Positions 6,798 to 14,860 of a stretch of 21,141 nucleotides of DNA are shown here, piece after piece. Source of the stretch: Alcaligenaceae bacterium. Its GTDB lineage: Bacteria > Pseudomonadota > Gammaproteobacteria > Burkholderiales > Burkholderiaceae_B. The notes beneath the pieces were generated by a model. That model was not told where the DNA came from and did not search any database. It saw only the letters and a list, made by a program, of their open reading frames with translations. Both the position numbers and the translations under genes were made by a program. The stretch lies in assembly GCA_947380655.1 (NCBI GenBank), contig CANCRX010000052.1:1-21141 (forward strand), written 5' to 3'. Each line of letters opens with the position of its first letter. The stretch's first letter is position 1.

Positions 6798-7928
6798 ATG
6801 TATGTAGCCGTTAAAGGTGGCGAACAAGCCATTCTCAATAGTTATCGTCTGCTTGATTCCCAGAGGCGTGGAGATACCTCCATCCCGGAATTGAGTATCG
6901 ATCAAATTTCAGAACAAATGAAATTAGCGGTCGATCGTGTCATGACTGAAGGATCAGTCTATGACAGGACACTTGCAGCCCTAGCGATCAAACAATCTAG
7001 CGGAGATCTGACAGAAGCTATTTTTTTGTTACGCGCCTATCGTGCGACGTTACCGAGGTTAGGATCGACTGAACCACTGAATACGGCAAAGATGCGATTG
7101 AATCGGAGAATCTCGGCAACGTTCAAGGATCTGCCTGGCGGTCAGGTACTTGGGCCGACCTATGACTATACACAGCGGTTATTGAATTTTTCGTTACTCG
7201 CAGAGCAGGAAATTTCTGAAGTTAACGTTGCGGTCAATCTACAGAAATCACATCAAGAAAATTCAGATGATACCTCTCCAATACGAGTGATCGATCTACT
7301 TAATCAAGAAAGTCTGATTGAAAAGCAGCTCGCACCTGCGGGAGATCCCGCTCCGAACGATATTACACGTAAGCCCTTGAAATTCCCGGCAGATCGCGCC
7401 ACAAGACTACAAAATCTTGCCCGCGGTGATGAGGGCTTCCTGCTTGCAATGGCTTACTCGACCCAGAGAGGCTATTCACATAGCCATCCATTCGTGGGTG
7501 AGATCAGGCAAGGAAGCGTTGCGCTTGAACTCACACCCGATGAACTGGGTTTCACCATTTCAATCGGTGATATTGAAATCACCGAATGTGAAATGGTGAA
7601 TCAGTTTGCCGGAAGCAAAACAGAGCCACCACAATTCACGCGTGGCTATGGCCTGACCTTCGGGCACTGCGAACGCAAAGCGATGGCCATGAGTCTTGTT
7701 GACCGCTCTTTGAGAGCCGAAGAGCTTGGTGAAGCAGTTCAGGCACCCGCACAGATGCCTGAGTTTGTCTTATCACATAGCGATAGCCTGGAAGCATCGG
7801 GTTTTGTTCAACATTTGAAATTACCCCATTACGTTGACTTTCAATCTGAACTTGAACTGGTGAGAAAAATGCGTCATCAAGCCAACCAAGCGAAGATTCA
7901 AGGTTCGGGGAGTGATCAACATGCCTAA
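6798..7928 (+). CDS. phnI: C-P lyase subunit PhnI
   Basis: A 376-residue protein beginning MYVAVKGGEQAI, the standard PhnI N-terminus, with conserved LDSQRRGD, EGSVYDRTLAALAIKQ, ARGDEGFLLAMAYSTQRGYSH (split by no gap) and GYGLTFGHCERKAMAMSLVD. PhnI is the catalytic partner in forming alpha-D-ribose 1-methylphosphonate 5-triphosphate from ATP and phosphonate, and acts alone as a purine nucleosidase. Its C-terminus is a polar tail of about 20 residues that probably varies between species. It overlaps the phnJ start by 8 bp. Confidence 0.96.
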   Translation: MYVAVKGGEQAILNSYRLLDSQRRGDTSIPELSIDQISEQMKLAVDRVMTEGSVYDRTLAALAIKQSSGDLTEAIFLLRAYRATLPRLGSTEPLNTAKMRLNRRISATFKDLPGGQVLGPTYDYTQRLLNFSLLAEQEISEVNVAVNLQKSHQENSDDTSPIRVIDLLNQESLIEKQLAPAGDPAPNDITRKPLKFPADRATRLQNLARGDEGFLLAMAYSTQRGYSHSHPFVGEIRQGSVALELTPDELGFTISIGDIEITECEMVNQFAGSKTEPPQFTRGYGLTFGHCERKAMAMSLVDRSLRAEELGEAVQAPAQMPEFVLSHSDSLEASGFVQHLKLPHYVDFQSELELVRKMRHQANQAKIQGSGSDQHA

Positions 7929-8835
7929 GCTTTCTCATCACGCGGTCACTGAAGTATCTGGCGAAGACACCTATGTCGGTGAAAGTTTTAATTTCGCATA
8001 TCTGGATGAACGTACCAAGCGGATGATCAGGCGCGCAATTCTAAAAGCGATCGCTATTCCTGGTTATCAAGTTCCCTTTGGATCACGAGAAATGCCACTG
8101 CCCTACGGCTGGGGTACCGGTGGGATTCAAGTTACCGCAGCAGTCATCGGTCAGTCTGATGTACTCAAGGTCATTGATCAGGGCTCTGACGATACAGTCA
8201 ATGCGGTCAATATCAGACGCTTTTTTCAACGAACGACAGATGTCGCGATCACAACACGCACATCAGAAGCCTCACTGATTCAAACTCGCCACAGAATTCC
8301 AGAACAGCCCCTTACCGAAAAACAAATCATTGTTTATCAGGTTCCAGTGCCAGAGCCTATGCAAAGACTCGAGCCGCGAGAGACTGAAACACGCACACTG
8401 CACGGTCTGGCTGAATACGGATTGATGCACGTCAAACTTTACGAAGACATCGCGCGTTACGGTCATATCGCCACGACATACGATTATCCCGTTCTCGTCA
8501 ATGACAGGTACGTCATGGCTCCATCGCCCATACCAAAATTTGACAATCCTAAGATGCACAAGAATCCAGCGCTGCAGCTGTTCGGTGCAGGAAGAGAAAA
8601 ACGGATTTATGCCATCCCCCCCTATACCAAAGTAGAAAGCCTTGGTTTTGAAGATTATCCGTTCGAAGTGCAGAAGTGGAATGCAAGCTGTGAGCTCTGC
8701 CAGGCAACCGATAGCTTTCTCGACGAAGTCATTACCGATGACGCAGGGACACGCATTCACGTCTGCTCAGATTCAGACTACTGTCAAACCCGGCGAGATG
8801 CAGAACCAGATACATCTTTAGTTGAAAAAGAATGA
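7921..8835 (+). CDS. phnJ: C-P lyase PhnJ, radical SAM carbon-phosphorus bond cleaving enzyme
   Basis: The catalytic subunit that breaks the C-P bond, releasing the hydrocarbon and 5-phosphoribosyl 1,2-cyclic phosphate. The iron-sulfur motif CX2CX21CX5C is intact at C257, C260, C282 and C288. The glycine that carries the radical in E. coli (G32) corresponds to G48 in AIPGYQVPFG, the same +16 offset as C288 to E. coli C272, so every key residue is present. The ATG at 7921 has GGGGAGT upstream and yields 304 residues; the extra N-terminal residues relative to E. coli (281) are polar. It overlaps phnI by 8 bp and phnK by 4 bp. Confidence 0.97.
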   Translation: MPKLSHHAVTEVSGEDTYVGESFNFAYLDERTKRMIRRAILKAIAIPGYQVPFGSREMPLPYGWGTGGIQVTAAVIGQSDVLKVIDQGSDDTVNAVNIRRFFQRTTDVAITTRTSEASLIQTRHRIPEQPLTEKQIIVYQVPVPEPMQRLEPRETETRTLHGLAEYGLMHVKLYEDIARYGHIATTYDYPVLVNDRYVMAPSPIPKFDNPKMHKNPALQLFGAGREKRIYAIPPYTKVESLGFEDYPFEVQKWNASCELCQATDSFLDEVITDDAGTRIHVCSDSDYCQTRRDAEPDTSLVEKE

Positions 8836-9617
8836 TCCCTTTACACAAACAAGCCTTGCTTCAGGTCAGAGGCATTTCCAAACGCTATGGTGACAGAGTT
8901 GCATTACAGCAGGCTGGCTTTGATTTATGGCCGGGCGAAGTGCTCGCCATCGTCGGTGAATCTGGCTCAGGAAAAACAACGCTACTGAATTCGATCGCCG
9001 CCAGACAGACATGCGATACAGGTGAAGTCAAGTTTTTAAACAGACATGGCGAGTGGCTCAATGTTTTTGATTTGAGTATTGCGCAACAAAGATTACTTGC
9101 TCGCACTGACTGGGGATTTGTCCACCAGCATGCGGCCGAAGGTTTACGGATGGACGTCTCAGCAGGTGCGAATATTGGTGAACGACTCATGGCACTTGGC
9201 GAGAGACATTATGGCCGCCTGAGATCTATCGCTGAACACTGGCTTGCGCGCGTTGAAATTGATCCCTGCCGCATCGATGAAACGCCTAAAAACTTTTCTG
9301 GTGGCATGCGGCAACGCTTACAAATCGCCAGAAATCTTGTAACCGAGCCCAGACTCATTTTTATGGATGAACCAACTTCTGGTCTAGATGTTTCTGTACA
9401 GGCAAAGCTATTGGATTTGCTTAGAAATTTAACAAGAACGATGAACTTATCCGCTCTCATTGTGACGCACGACCTGGCTGTTGCTCGCTTGATTTCTCAC
9501 AGAATGATTGTGATGCAGAACGGTCATATCGTGGAAGAAGGTTTGACCGATCAAGTCCTCGACGACCCCCAGCATCCCTATACCCAGTTGCTCGTTTCAT
9601 CGGTTTTACAAGCATGA
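8832..9617 (+). CDS. phnK: C-P lyase system ATP-binding protein PhnK
   Basis: A 261-residue ABC-type ATPase. Walker A is GESGSGKTT (42-50), the signature is FSGGMRQR (155-162), Walker B is LIFMDEP ending near 181, and the D-loop is SGLD. PhnK docks on PhnJ of the core complex and is not a transporter ATPase; it belongs with PhnL to a pair specific to C-P lyase operons, and its position immediately after phnJ fits this. It starts in a 4-bp ATGA overlap with phnJ and ends in an ATGA overlap with phnL. Confidence 0.95.
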   Translation: MIPLHKQALLQVRGISKRYGDRVALQQAGFDLWPGEVLAIVGESGSGKTTLLNSIAARQTCDTGEVKFLNRHGEWLNVFDLSIAQQRLLARTDWGFVHQHAAEGLRMDVSAGANIGERLMALGERHYGRLRSIAEHWLARVEIDPCRIDETPKNFSGGMRQRLQIARNLVTEPRLIFMDEPTSGLDVSVQAKLLDLLRNLTRTMNLSALIVTHDLAVARLISHRMIVMQNGHIVEEGLTDQVLDDPQHPYTQLLVSSVLQA

Positions 9618-10333
9618 CACAACCAATACTCGAACTTTGCAATATCTCAAAAAACTTTGTCTTGCATAATCAGAATGGGGTTGTGCTCAACATATTGGAC
9701 CAAGTCAATTTTTCGGTTAACCCAGGCGAATGTGTAGTCCTTGGCGGACCTTCGGGCACGGGGAAAAGCACGCTTCTCAAACTGATTTACGCTAATTATC
9801 GTGCGACGCGTGGACAGATTCATTTTAATCGTCCCGGCCACGATCCTATAGATCTGACGCAAGCAAGTGCGAGAGAAATGCTTATGCTCAGACACACGAG
9901 CATTGGCTATGTCAGTCAATTTTTACGTGTCATCCCGCGCGTCAGTGCACTGGATATCGTCGCGGAGCCACTGATCGAAGTGTCGCACAACACTCCAGAA
10001 GCACTCGAGATCGCGCGTAATACTGCAGCACAATGGCTCACAAGATTGCGTATTCCGGAAAGATTATGGAGTCTGCCACCTGCTACCTTTTCAGGTGGTG
10101 AGCAACAACGTATCAACATCGCGCGCAGCATGATCAAACCTCGTGCGCTGCTCTTGCTCGATGAACCCACTGCGTCTCTTGATCCAGCAAACACTCAAAC
10201 AGTCATTGAGATCATCCATGAGGCTGTGAGTATGGGTAGTGCTGCCATTGGGATTTTTCACGATCAGCACGTCGGTGATTCAGTGGCAACACGCAGAATT
10301 AATATCAATTCGTTCAGGAAAGATAATGCATAG
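9614..10333 (+). CDS. phnL: C-P lyase system ATP-binding protein PhnL
   Basis: A 239-residue ABC ATPase with Walker A GPSGTGKST (45-53), signature FSGGEQQR (159-166) and Walker B ALLLLDEP. PhnL is needed with PhnGHI for the first step, attachment of the phosphonate to ribose triphosphate, and with PhnK forms a dual ATPase on the core complex. Gene order (K then L then M) and 4-bp coupling to phnK support the call. The C-terminus overlaps phnM by 8 bp. Confidence 0.95.
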   Translation: MTQPILELCNISKNFVLHNQNGVVLNILDQVNFSVNPGECVVLGGPSGTGKSTLLKLIYANYRATRGQIHFNRPGHDPIDLTQASAREMLMLRHTSIGYVSQFLRVIPRVSALDIVAEPLIEVSHNTPEALEIARNTAAQWLTRLRIPERLWSLPPATFSGGEQQRINIARSMIKPRALLLLDEPTASLDPANTQTVIEIIHEAVSMGSAAIGIFHDQHVGDSVATRRININSFRKDNA

Positions 10334-11483
10334 CCATATTGTTTTTAAAAATGCCCGCATTATTTTGCAAGAGGAAGTGATCAGAGGTACTGTCTCGGTC
10401 AAAAATGGCCTGATCGACTCTATCGACGCTGGCGATACCTCCTGCAAACAGGTCATTGATCTGGAAGACGACTACCTGATGCCGGGTATGGTTGAAATGC
10501 ACACGGATAACTTTGAGCGCCACCTGATGCCGCGTCCAAAAGTCAGCTGGGCGGAGATTCCAGCATTATTAGCCCATGATGCTGAAATTGCTGCCTCAGG
10601 TATCACCACAGTTTTTGATGCGCTAGGCGTTGGGGAAGCCGATACCGATCATGTACGCGGCAGAAGCTGGGGCAAGGTATTAAATGCCTTGTCACTTTGC
10701 ACGGATCAAAACCTGCTCAGAGCCGATCACTATTTGCATGTAAGGTGTGAATTACCGGCACCCAATACGGTAGAACTGTTCGAACCATTTAAGGGCCATC
10801 CAAAACTTACCCTGCTCTCTTTAATGGATCACACGCCAGGTCAGCGTCAATGGGAGGATATCGATAAAGCACGAACTTTTTACACTGGTAAAAAGGGATG
10901 GAGTCTGGAAAAGTTTGAACATCAGATCAAACATGCAGCATTCTTACAAGAAAAATATTGCGGTCCCCATCGGCAATATTTCGTTGAATACTGTTTAGAA
11001 AACGGGATCAACATGGCGAGCCACGACGACACGACTCCAGAGCATGTCGACCAAGCCTATGCGGAAGGTGCGCGCATGTCCGAATTTCCCACCACCATGC
11101 AGGCAGCGCGAACAGCCAGACAAAAGGGCATGCTCACTGTAATGGGCGGACCAAACGTGGTCAGAGGTGGCTCGCATTCCGGCAATGTCGCCGCGGCAGA
11201 ACTTGCCAGCCATGATCTGCTGGATATTCTCTCATCCGACTATGTGCCTGGGAGCTTAATTAGTGCGGTGTCAAGACTGGTTAATGATGAAATTCTCAGC
11301 TTACCCAAAGCTATTTCAACCGTGACATGTAACCCGGCCAGGGCAACGGGCTTAATGGATCGCGGCGTCATTCAGACTGGGTACCGAGCTGATTTAGTAC
11401 GCATGCGTATGGTTAATATCTCAGAAAATAGTCCTCAAGCTGTTGTAAAAACTGTATGGAAGCAAGGTGTACAGGTCGTATAA
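10326..11483 (+). CDS. phnM: PhnM, alpha-D-ribose 1-methylphosphonate 5-triphosphate diphosphatase
   Basis: An amidohydrolase-fold enzyme that removes pyrophosphate from the ribosyl phosphonate triphosphate, giving the substrate for PhnJ. From the ATG at 10326 (AGGAAAG upstream) the protein has 385 residues, close to E. coli PhnM (378). Visible motifs are PGMVEMHTDNFERH with metal ligands (H59 region), TTVFDALG, MDHTPGQRQ, MASHDDTT and SDYVPGSL. A GTG at 10239 is in frame but lies deep within phnL, so it is not the start. phnM closes the first phn operon; the next gene begins 113 bp later behind its own Pho boxes. Confidence 0.95.
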   Translation: MHSHIVFKNARIILQEEVIRGTVSVKNGLIDSIDAGDTSCKQVIDLEDDYLMPGMVEMHTDNFERHLMPRPKVSWAEIPALLAHDAEIAASGITTVFDALGVGEADTDHVRGRSWGKVLNALSLCTDQNLLRADHYLHVRCELPAPNTVELFEPFKGHPKLTLLSLMDHTPGQRQWEDIDKARTFYTGKKGWSLEKFEHQIKHAAFLQEKYCGPHRQYFVEYCLENGINMASHDDTTPEHVDQAYAEGARMSEFPTTMQAARTARQKGMLTVMGGPNVVRGGSHSGNVAAAELASHDLLDILSSDYVPGSLISAVSRLVNDEILSLPKAISTVTCNPARATGLMDRGVIQTGYRADLVRMRMVNISENSPQAVVKTVWKQGVQVV

Positions 11484-11511
11484 GCCGGCCCTCCCAGGCT
11501 AGGCGGCATGA

Positions 11512-11567
11512 CTGAAACAAAACTGTCTTTTAACTGTCAACACGTAGTCATATCGCTTCACCATAAT
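11512..11567 (+). promoter_or_regulatory. Pho-box ladder and -10 element upstream of phnC
   Basis: Four half-sites lie at exact 11-bp steps: CTGAAAC (11512), CTGTCTT (11523), CTGTCAA (11534) and TAGTCAT (11545), matching CTGTCAY at 5, 6, 6 and 5 of 7. A -10 element CATAAT (11562-11567, 5 of 6) begins exactly 10 bp after the last half-site, the classical spacing for PhoB promoters. Transcription should start near 11574, leaving a short leader with GTGAGG (11585-11590) before the phnC ATG. Confidence 0.88.
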
Positions 11568-11596
11568 AAAGTTCTATTCATTACGTGAGGTTCGTC

Positions 11597-12466
11597 ATGG
11601 GCACTGCGCTCTTAATCGAACAGCTTAATAAACGATTTGTACCGGGTAGAGCTGCACTGAATCAGATCAGCCTATCAATTAACCAGGGTGAGATGGTTGC
11701 CTTAATCGGCGCATCTGGATCTGGTAAGTCCACATTACTTAGACATATTGCAGGGCTGATCGCAGCGGATGCTGGTTCGACTTCGCAGATTGTCATTAAT
11801 GGTGAATGCGCTCAGCAGCACGGTAAGATCTCAAAAAATATCAGAATCATCCGTACAAAAGTTGGCTTTATCTTTCAACAATTCAATCTGGTTGACAGAC
11901 TTCCCGTGTTGACCAATGTACTGGTTGGCTTGTTACACAATGTTCCGCTCTGGCGTGGGCTGCTTGGAATGTTTAATTCAACAGAGCGTGCAAAAGCCTA
12001 CGACGCCTTAAAACGGGTTGGGATTGCAGAATGTCACGCTCAACGTGCGTCGACACTCTCAGGTGGACAACAACAGCGTGCTGCGATCGCCAGAACACTT
12101 GTTCAAGGCGCAGATCTCATCCTCGCCGACGAACCGATCGCCTCACTCGATCCCGAATCCTCACGTAATGTGATGGACATTCTTGCCAAAATCAATCGCG
12201 AAGATCGCAGCACGGTCATTGTCTCCCTGCATCAGGTTGAAATTGCGATCAAATACTGTCCGCGCGTCATTGCTCTGCACAAAGGTAGCGTGGTGTTCGA
12301 CGGCCTCTCAAAGAATTTAACCCCTGCGCTCCTACGTGAACTTTATGGTGTGCAAGTCGATGAATTATTTAATTCCAACGTGATTGAACCCTCAACAATC
12401 AGTTCACTGCCTGCAAATTCCATCCCTTTTGACAAACATGTCAACCGCCTCGCTCAGGTAGCGTGA
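11597..12466 (+). CDS. phnC: Phosphonate ABC transporter ATP-binding protein PhnC
   Basis: The ATPase of the phosphonate importer, acting on the inner face of the membrane. Walker A is GASGSGKST (38-46), the signature is LSGGQQQR, Walker B is LILADEP, and RTKVGFIFQQFNLVDRL is a typical PhnC stretch. The ATG at 11597 has GTGAGG 6 bp upstream; the in-frame GTG at 11585 lies inside that ribosome-binding site and is unlikely to be used. At 289 residues it has a C-terminal extension of about 25 residues compared with E. coli PhnC (262). It opens the transporter operon phnC-phnD-phnE and has its own PhoB promoter. Confidence 0.95.
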   Translation: MGTALLIEQLNKRFVPGRAALNQISLSINQGEMVALIGASGSGKSTLLRHIAGLIAADAGSTSQIVINGECAQQHGKISKNIRIIRTKVGFIFQQFNLVDRLPVLTNVLVGLLHNVPLWRGLLGMFNSTERAKAYDALKRVGIAECHAQRASTLSGGQQQRAAIARTLVQGADLILADEPIASLDPESSRNVMDILAKINREDRSTVIVSLHQVEIAIKYCPRVIALHKGSVVFDGLSKNLTPALLRELYGVQVDELFNSNVIEPSTISSLPANSIPFDKHVNRLAQVA

Positions 12467-12494
12467 TCTTCCATTCACTTCACTTTGAACAATC

Positions 12495-13454
12495 ATGATC
12501 AAAAAAACACTAATCCGCTCAGTACTGAGTCTCACTTTGCTAGGTACGTCACAATTGACTCTGGCCGAAGACATCAACTTTGGCATCATTTCAACCGAAT
12601 CTTCACAAAACTTAAAAAGTGAATGGCAGCCTGTTTTAGATGCTATGCAAAAGCAAACTGGTATGACTGTCAAAGCTTTTTTTGCTTCGGATTATGCTGG
12701 CATCATTGAAGGTATGCGTTTCAATAAGGTTCAGGTAGCCTGGTTTGGTAATAAATCTGCTATGGAGGCTGTCGATCGCTCGAATGGCGAGGTGTTTGCT
12801 CAAAAAGTCAACGCTGACGGTTCGCTCGGCTACACCTCACATCTGATCGTGAACAAAGCAAGCAATATCAATACGATCGACGATATGTTCAAAGCAGGAA
12901 AATCTTTGAGCTTTGGTAATGGCGATCCAAATTCGACCTCAGGCTATCTGGTTCCCGGATTTTATGTCTTTGCACAAAACAAAGTTGATCCAAAAACATT
13001 ATTTAAAGTCGTGCGCGGCGCAAATCACGAAACCAACGCCTTGGCAGTCGCAAACAAACAAATTGATGTCGCGACCAACAATAGCGAAAACTTGATGATT
13101 GTCCAGAAAAAGGCACCTGAAAAATTTGATCAGATCAAAATCATCTGGACTTCGCCACTTATTCCTCTCGATCCAATCGTGATGCGTCGAGATTTACCAG
13201 AAGCCACTAAGAAAAAAATCAAAGACTTTTTTGTGAACTATGGCACTCAGGATCCAGCGGAGCAAGCGGTGTTGGCAAAGATGGGCAATCTAAAAGGATT
13301 CAAAGAATCAACGGATGCACAATTGATCCCTATCCGTCAGCTTGATTTGTTTGCCCAGCGGAACAAAATTGAAGCGGACACCGTGATGAGTGAAGCCGAT
13401 AAAAAGGTAAAAATTACTGAAATCGATACCAAGCTGACTGCGCTGAAAAACTAA
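12495..13454 (+). CDS. phnD: Phosphonate-binding periplasmic protein PhnD
   Basis: A 319-residue substrate-binding protein with a signal peptide (MIKKTLIRSVLSLTLLGTSQ onward, likely cleaved after LTLA at residue 24). Near-diagnostic PhnD segments are NFGIISTESSQNLK, SDYAGIIEGMRFNKVQVAWFG, GNGDPNSTSGYLVPG, HETNALAVANKQ and SPLIPLDPIV. In E. coli the equivalent Ser-Thr-Ser loop binds the phosphonate group, and the protein prefers 2-aminoethylphosphonate; the motifs agree closely, so a similar ligand is plausible. It lies 28 bp after phnC and 5 bp before phnE. Confidence 0.96.
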   Translation: MIKKTLIRSVLSLTLLGTSQLTLAEDINFGIISTESSQNLKSEWQPVLDAMQKQTGMTVKAFFASDYAGIIEGMRFNKVQVAWFGNKSAMEAVDRSNGEVFAQKVNADGSLGYTSHLIVNKASNINTIDDMFKAGKSLSFGNGDPNSTSGYLVPGFYVFAQNKVDPKTLFKVVRGANHETNALAVANKQIDVATNNSENLMIVQKKAPEKFDQIKIIWTSPLIPLDPIVMRRDLPEATKKKIKDFFVNYGTQDPAEQAVLAKMGNLKGFKESTDAQLIPIRQLDLFAQRNKIEADTVMSEADKKVKITEIDTKLTALKN

Positions 13455-13459
13455 TCACT

Positions 13460-14254
13460 ATGTCTGGCGTCCATACTCTCGCGAACTATTCTCCTGCACT
13501 CAAGCGCAACTGGGGCTGGCAGTTAACCTGGGTTGTCATTGTTTTGCTGTTAGCCGCCTCCTGGCAAGGTGCCGAGATGCGGCCGATGGAGCTATTTCGC
13601 GACGCGGGCAATATGGCGCAGTACGCGCGGGATTTTTTCCCACCAAACTTCAGTGACTGGCGTATTTATCTCGACGAGATGCTCGTGACTGTTCAGATTG
13701 CGCTCTGGGGAACTGCGCTGGCTGTTGTCACAGCGATCCCCTTTTCATTGCTAGCCTCCTCAAACATCGCACCAATCTGGATCACGCAACCCATGCGCAG
13801 ACTGATGGATGGTTGCCGTGCGATTAATGAAATGGTTTTTGCAATGTTGTTTGTTGTCGCGGTAGGACTGGGGCCCTTTGCTGGGGTGCTGGCCTTATGG
13901 GTCCATACGACAGGCATTCTTGCAAAATTATTTTCTGAAGCGGTCGAAGCGATTCATCCAGAGCCAGTCGAGGGAATCAGGTCGACAGGTGCCACAGCAC
14001 TGCATGAAATAGTGTATGGCGTGATTCCTCAAGTCATTCCGCTCTGGGTCTCTTTTGCGCTCTATCGCTTTGAATCCAATGTGCGCTCGGCAACAGTCGT
14101 TGGCATGGTTGGTGCGGGTGGGATCGGCGTTGTGCTGTGGGATATTATGCGTGGCTTTCAGTATGCGCAAACCTCCGCAGTGATCATCATTATCGTATTG
14201 ACCGTGACCGTGATCGATTTAATTTCCTCACGAATCAGAAAAGCACTTATTTAA
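13460..14254 (+). CDS. phnE: Phosphonate ABC transporter permease PhnE
   Basis: A 264-residue inner-membrane permease with about five to six hydrophobic segments, the first near residues 20-34 and the next near 75-98. The coupling helix that contacts PhnC is visible as EGIRSTGATALHEIVYGVIP, matching the PhnE form of the EAA motif. GMVGAGGIGVVLWD follows, as is usual in this family. Only one permease gene is present, consistent with a homodimer as for E. coli K-12 relatives with an intact phnE. It follows phnD by 5 bp and precedes the HD-domain gene by 13 bp. Confidence 0.95.
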   Translation: MSGVHTLANYSPALKRNWGWQLTWVVIVLLLAASWQGAEMRPMELFRDAGNMAQYARDFFPPNFSDWRIYLDEMLVTVQIALWGTALAVVTAIPFSLLASSNIAPIWITQPMRRLMDGCRAINEMVFAMLFVVAVGLGPFAGVLALWVHTTGILAKLFSEAVEAIHPEPVEGIRSTGATALHEIVYGVIPQVIPLWVSFALYRFESNVRSATVVGMVGAGGIGVVLWDIMRGFQYAQTSAVIIIIVLTVTVIDLISSRIRKALI

Positions 14255-14267
14255 GAGAACCATCATC

Positions 14268-14825
14268 ATGGCACTGACACTGAATGATATTTCAAGTCTG
14301 CTTAACACCCAGGGTAGTAAACAATATGGTGGCGAAGCAGTATCTCAACTAGAGCATGCGTTGCAATGCGCATACTTAGCTGAATGTGCGCAGGAAACAG
14401 AGGAAACGATTACTGCTGCACTCTTACATGATATTGGCCATATGCTCAGATCAGAATCGGGTGAGCCAATCGTTGAGCATAATGAAAATACCGATGATCT
14501 CCATCAGTACGTCGCACTGCCCTTCATCAGAAATCTCTTTTCCGATGCAGTGTTAGAGCCCATCAAACTGCATGTCGATGCAAAGCGATATCTTTGTGCG
14601 GTAGATAAAGCGTATTGGGAGACACTTTCAGAGGCCTCGAAAAAAAGTCTAGAACTACAGGGGGGTATCTATACCGATGAGCAAGCACTCGCCTTCGAAA
14701 CCAGCCCGTTCGGTCAGCAAGCAGTTCGCTTACGTCGCTATGATGACTTAGCAAAAATTCCGAGTGCAGAAACGCCAAGCATTGAACATTACATTGCAAT
14801 AATGCAACGTGTAGCAAATCAATAA
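14268..14825 (+). CDS. PhnZ-like HD-domain diiron oxygenase (phosphonate-operon HDIG protein)
   Basis: A 185-residue HD-domain protein. All positions known to matter in PhnZ appear conserved: Y20 and E23 in QYGGEAVSQLEHALQ (lid and substrate residues), and the diiron ligands H30, H54, D55, H79, H102 and D159 (or D160), with H58 completing HDIGH. PhnZ uses O2 and a mixed-valent diiron centre to split (R)-1-hydroxy-2-aminoethylphosphonate into glycine and phosphate. Its usual partner PhnY, a 2-oxoglutarate dioxygenase that makes this substrate, is not in the window. The gene continues the phnCDE operon 13 bp after phnE. The residue mapping is by eye; activity on other hydroxyphosphonates is possible. 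Confidence 0.85.
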   Translation: MALTLNDISSLLNTQGSKQYGGEAVSQLEHALQCAYLAECAQETEETITAALLHDIGHMLRSESGEPIVEHNENTDDLHQYVALPFIRNLFSDAVLEPIKLHVDAKRYLCAVDKAYWETLSEASKKSLELQGGIYTDEQALAFETSPFGQQAVRLRRYDDLAKIPSAETPSIEHYIAIMQRVANQ

Positions 14826-14860
14826 TTGTCACCGCAATACACACGAAGTGATCATGCGGC

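Noticed and set aside
11484..11511. GC-rich stretch after phnM as a terminator
   Set aside because: Only a 4-bp GCCG/CGGC stem with a long loop and no T run; not convincing.
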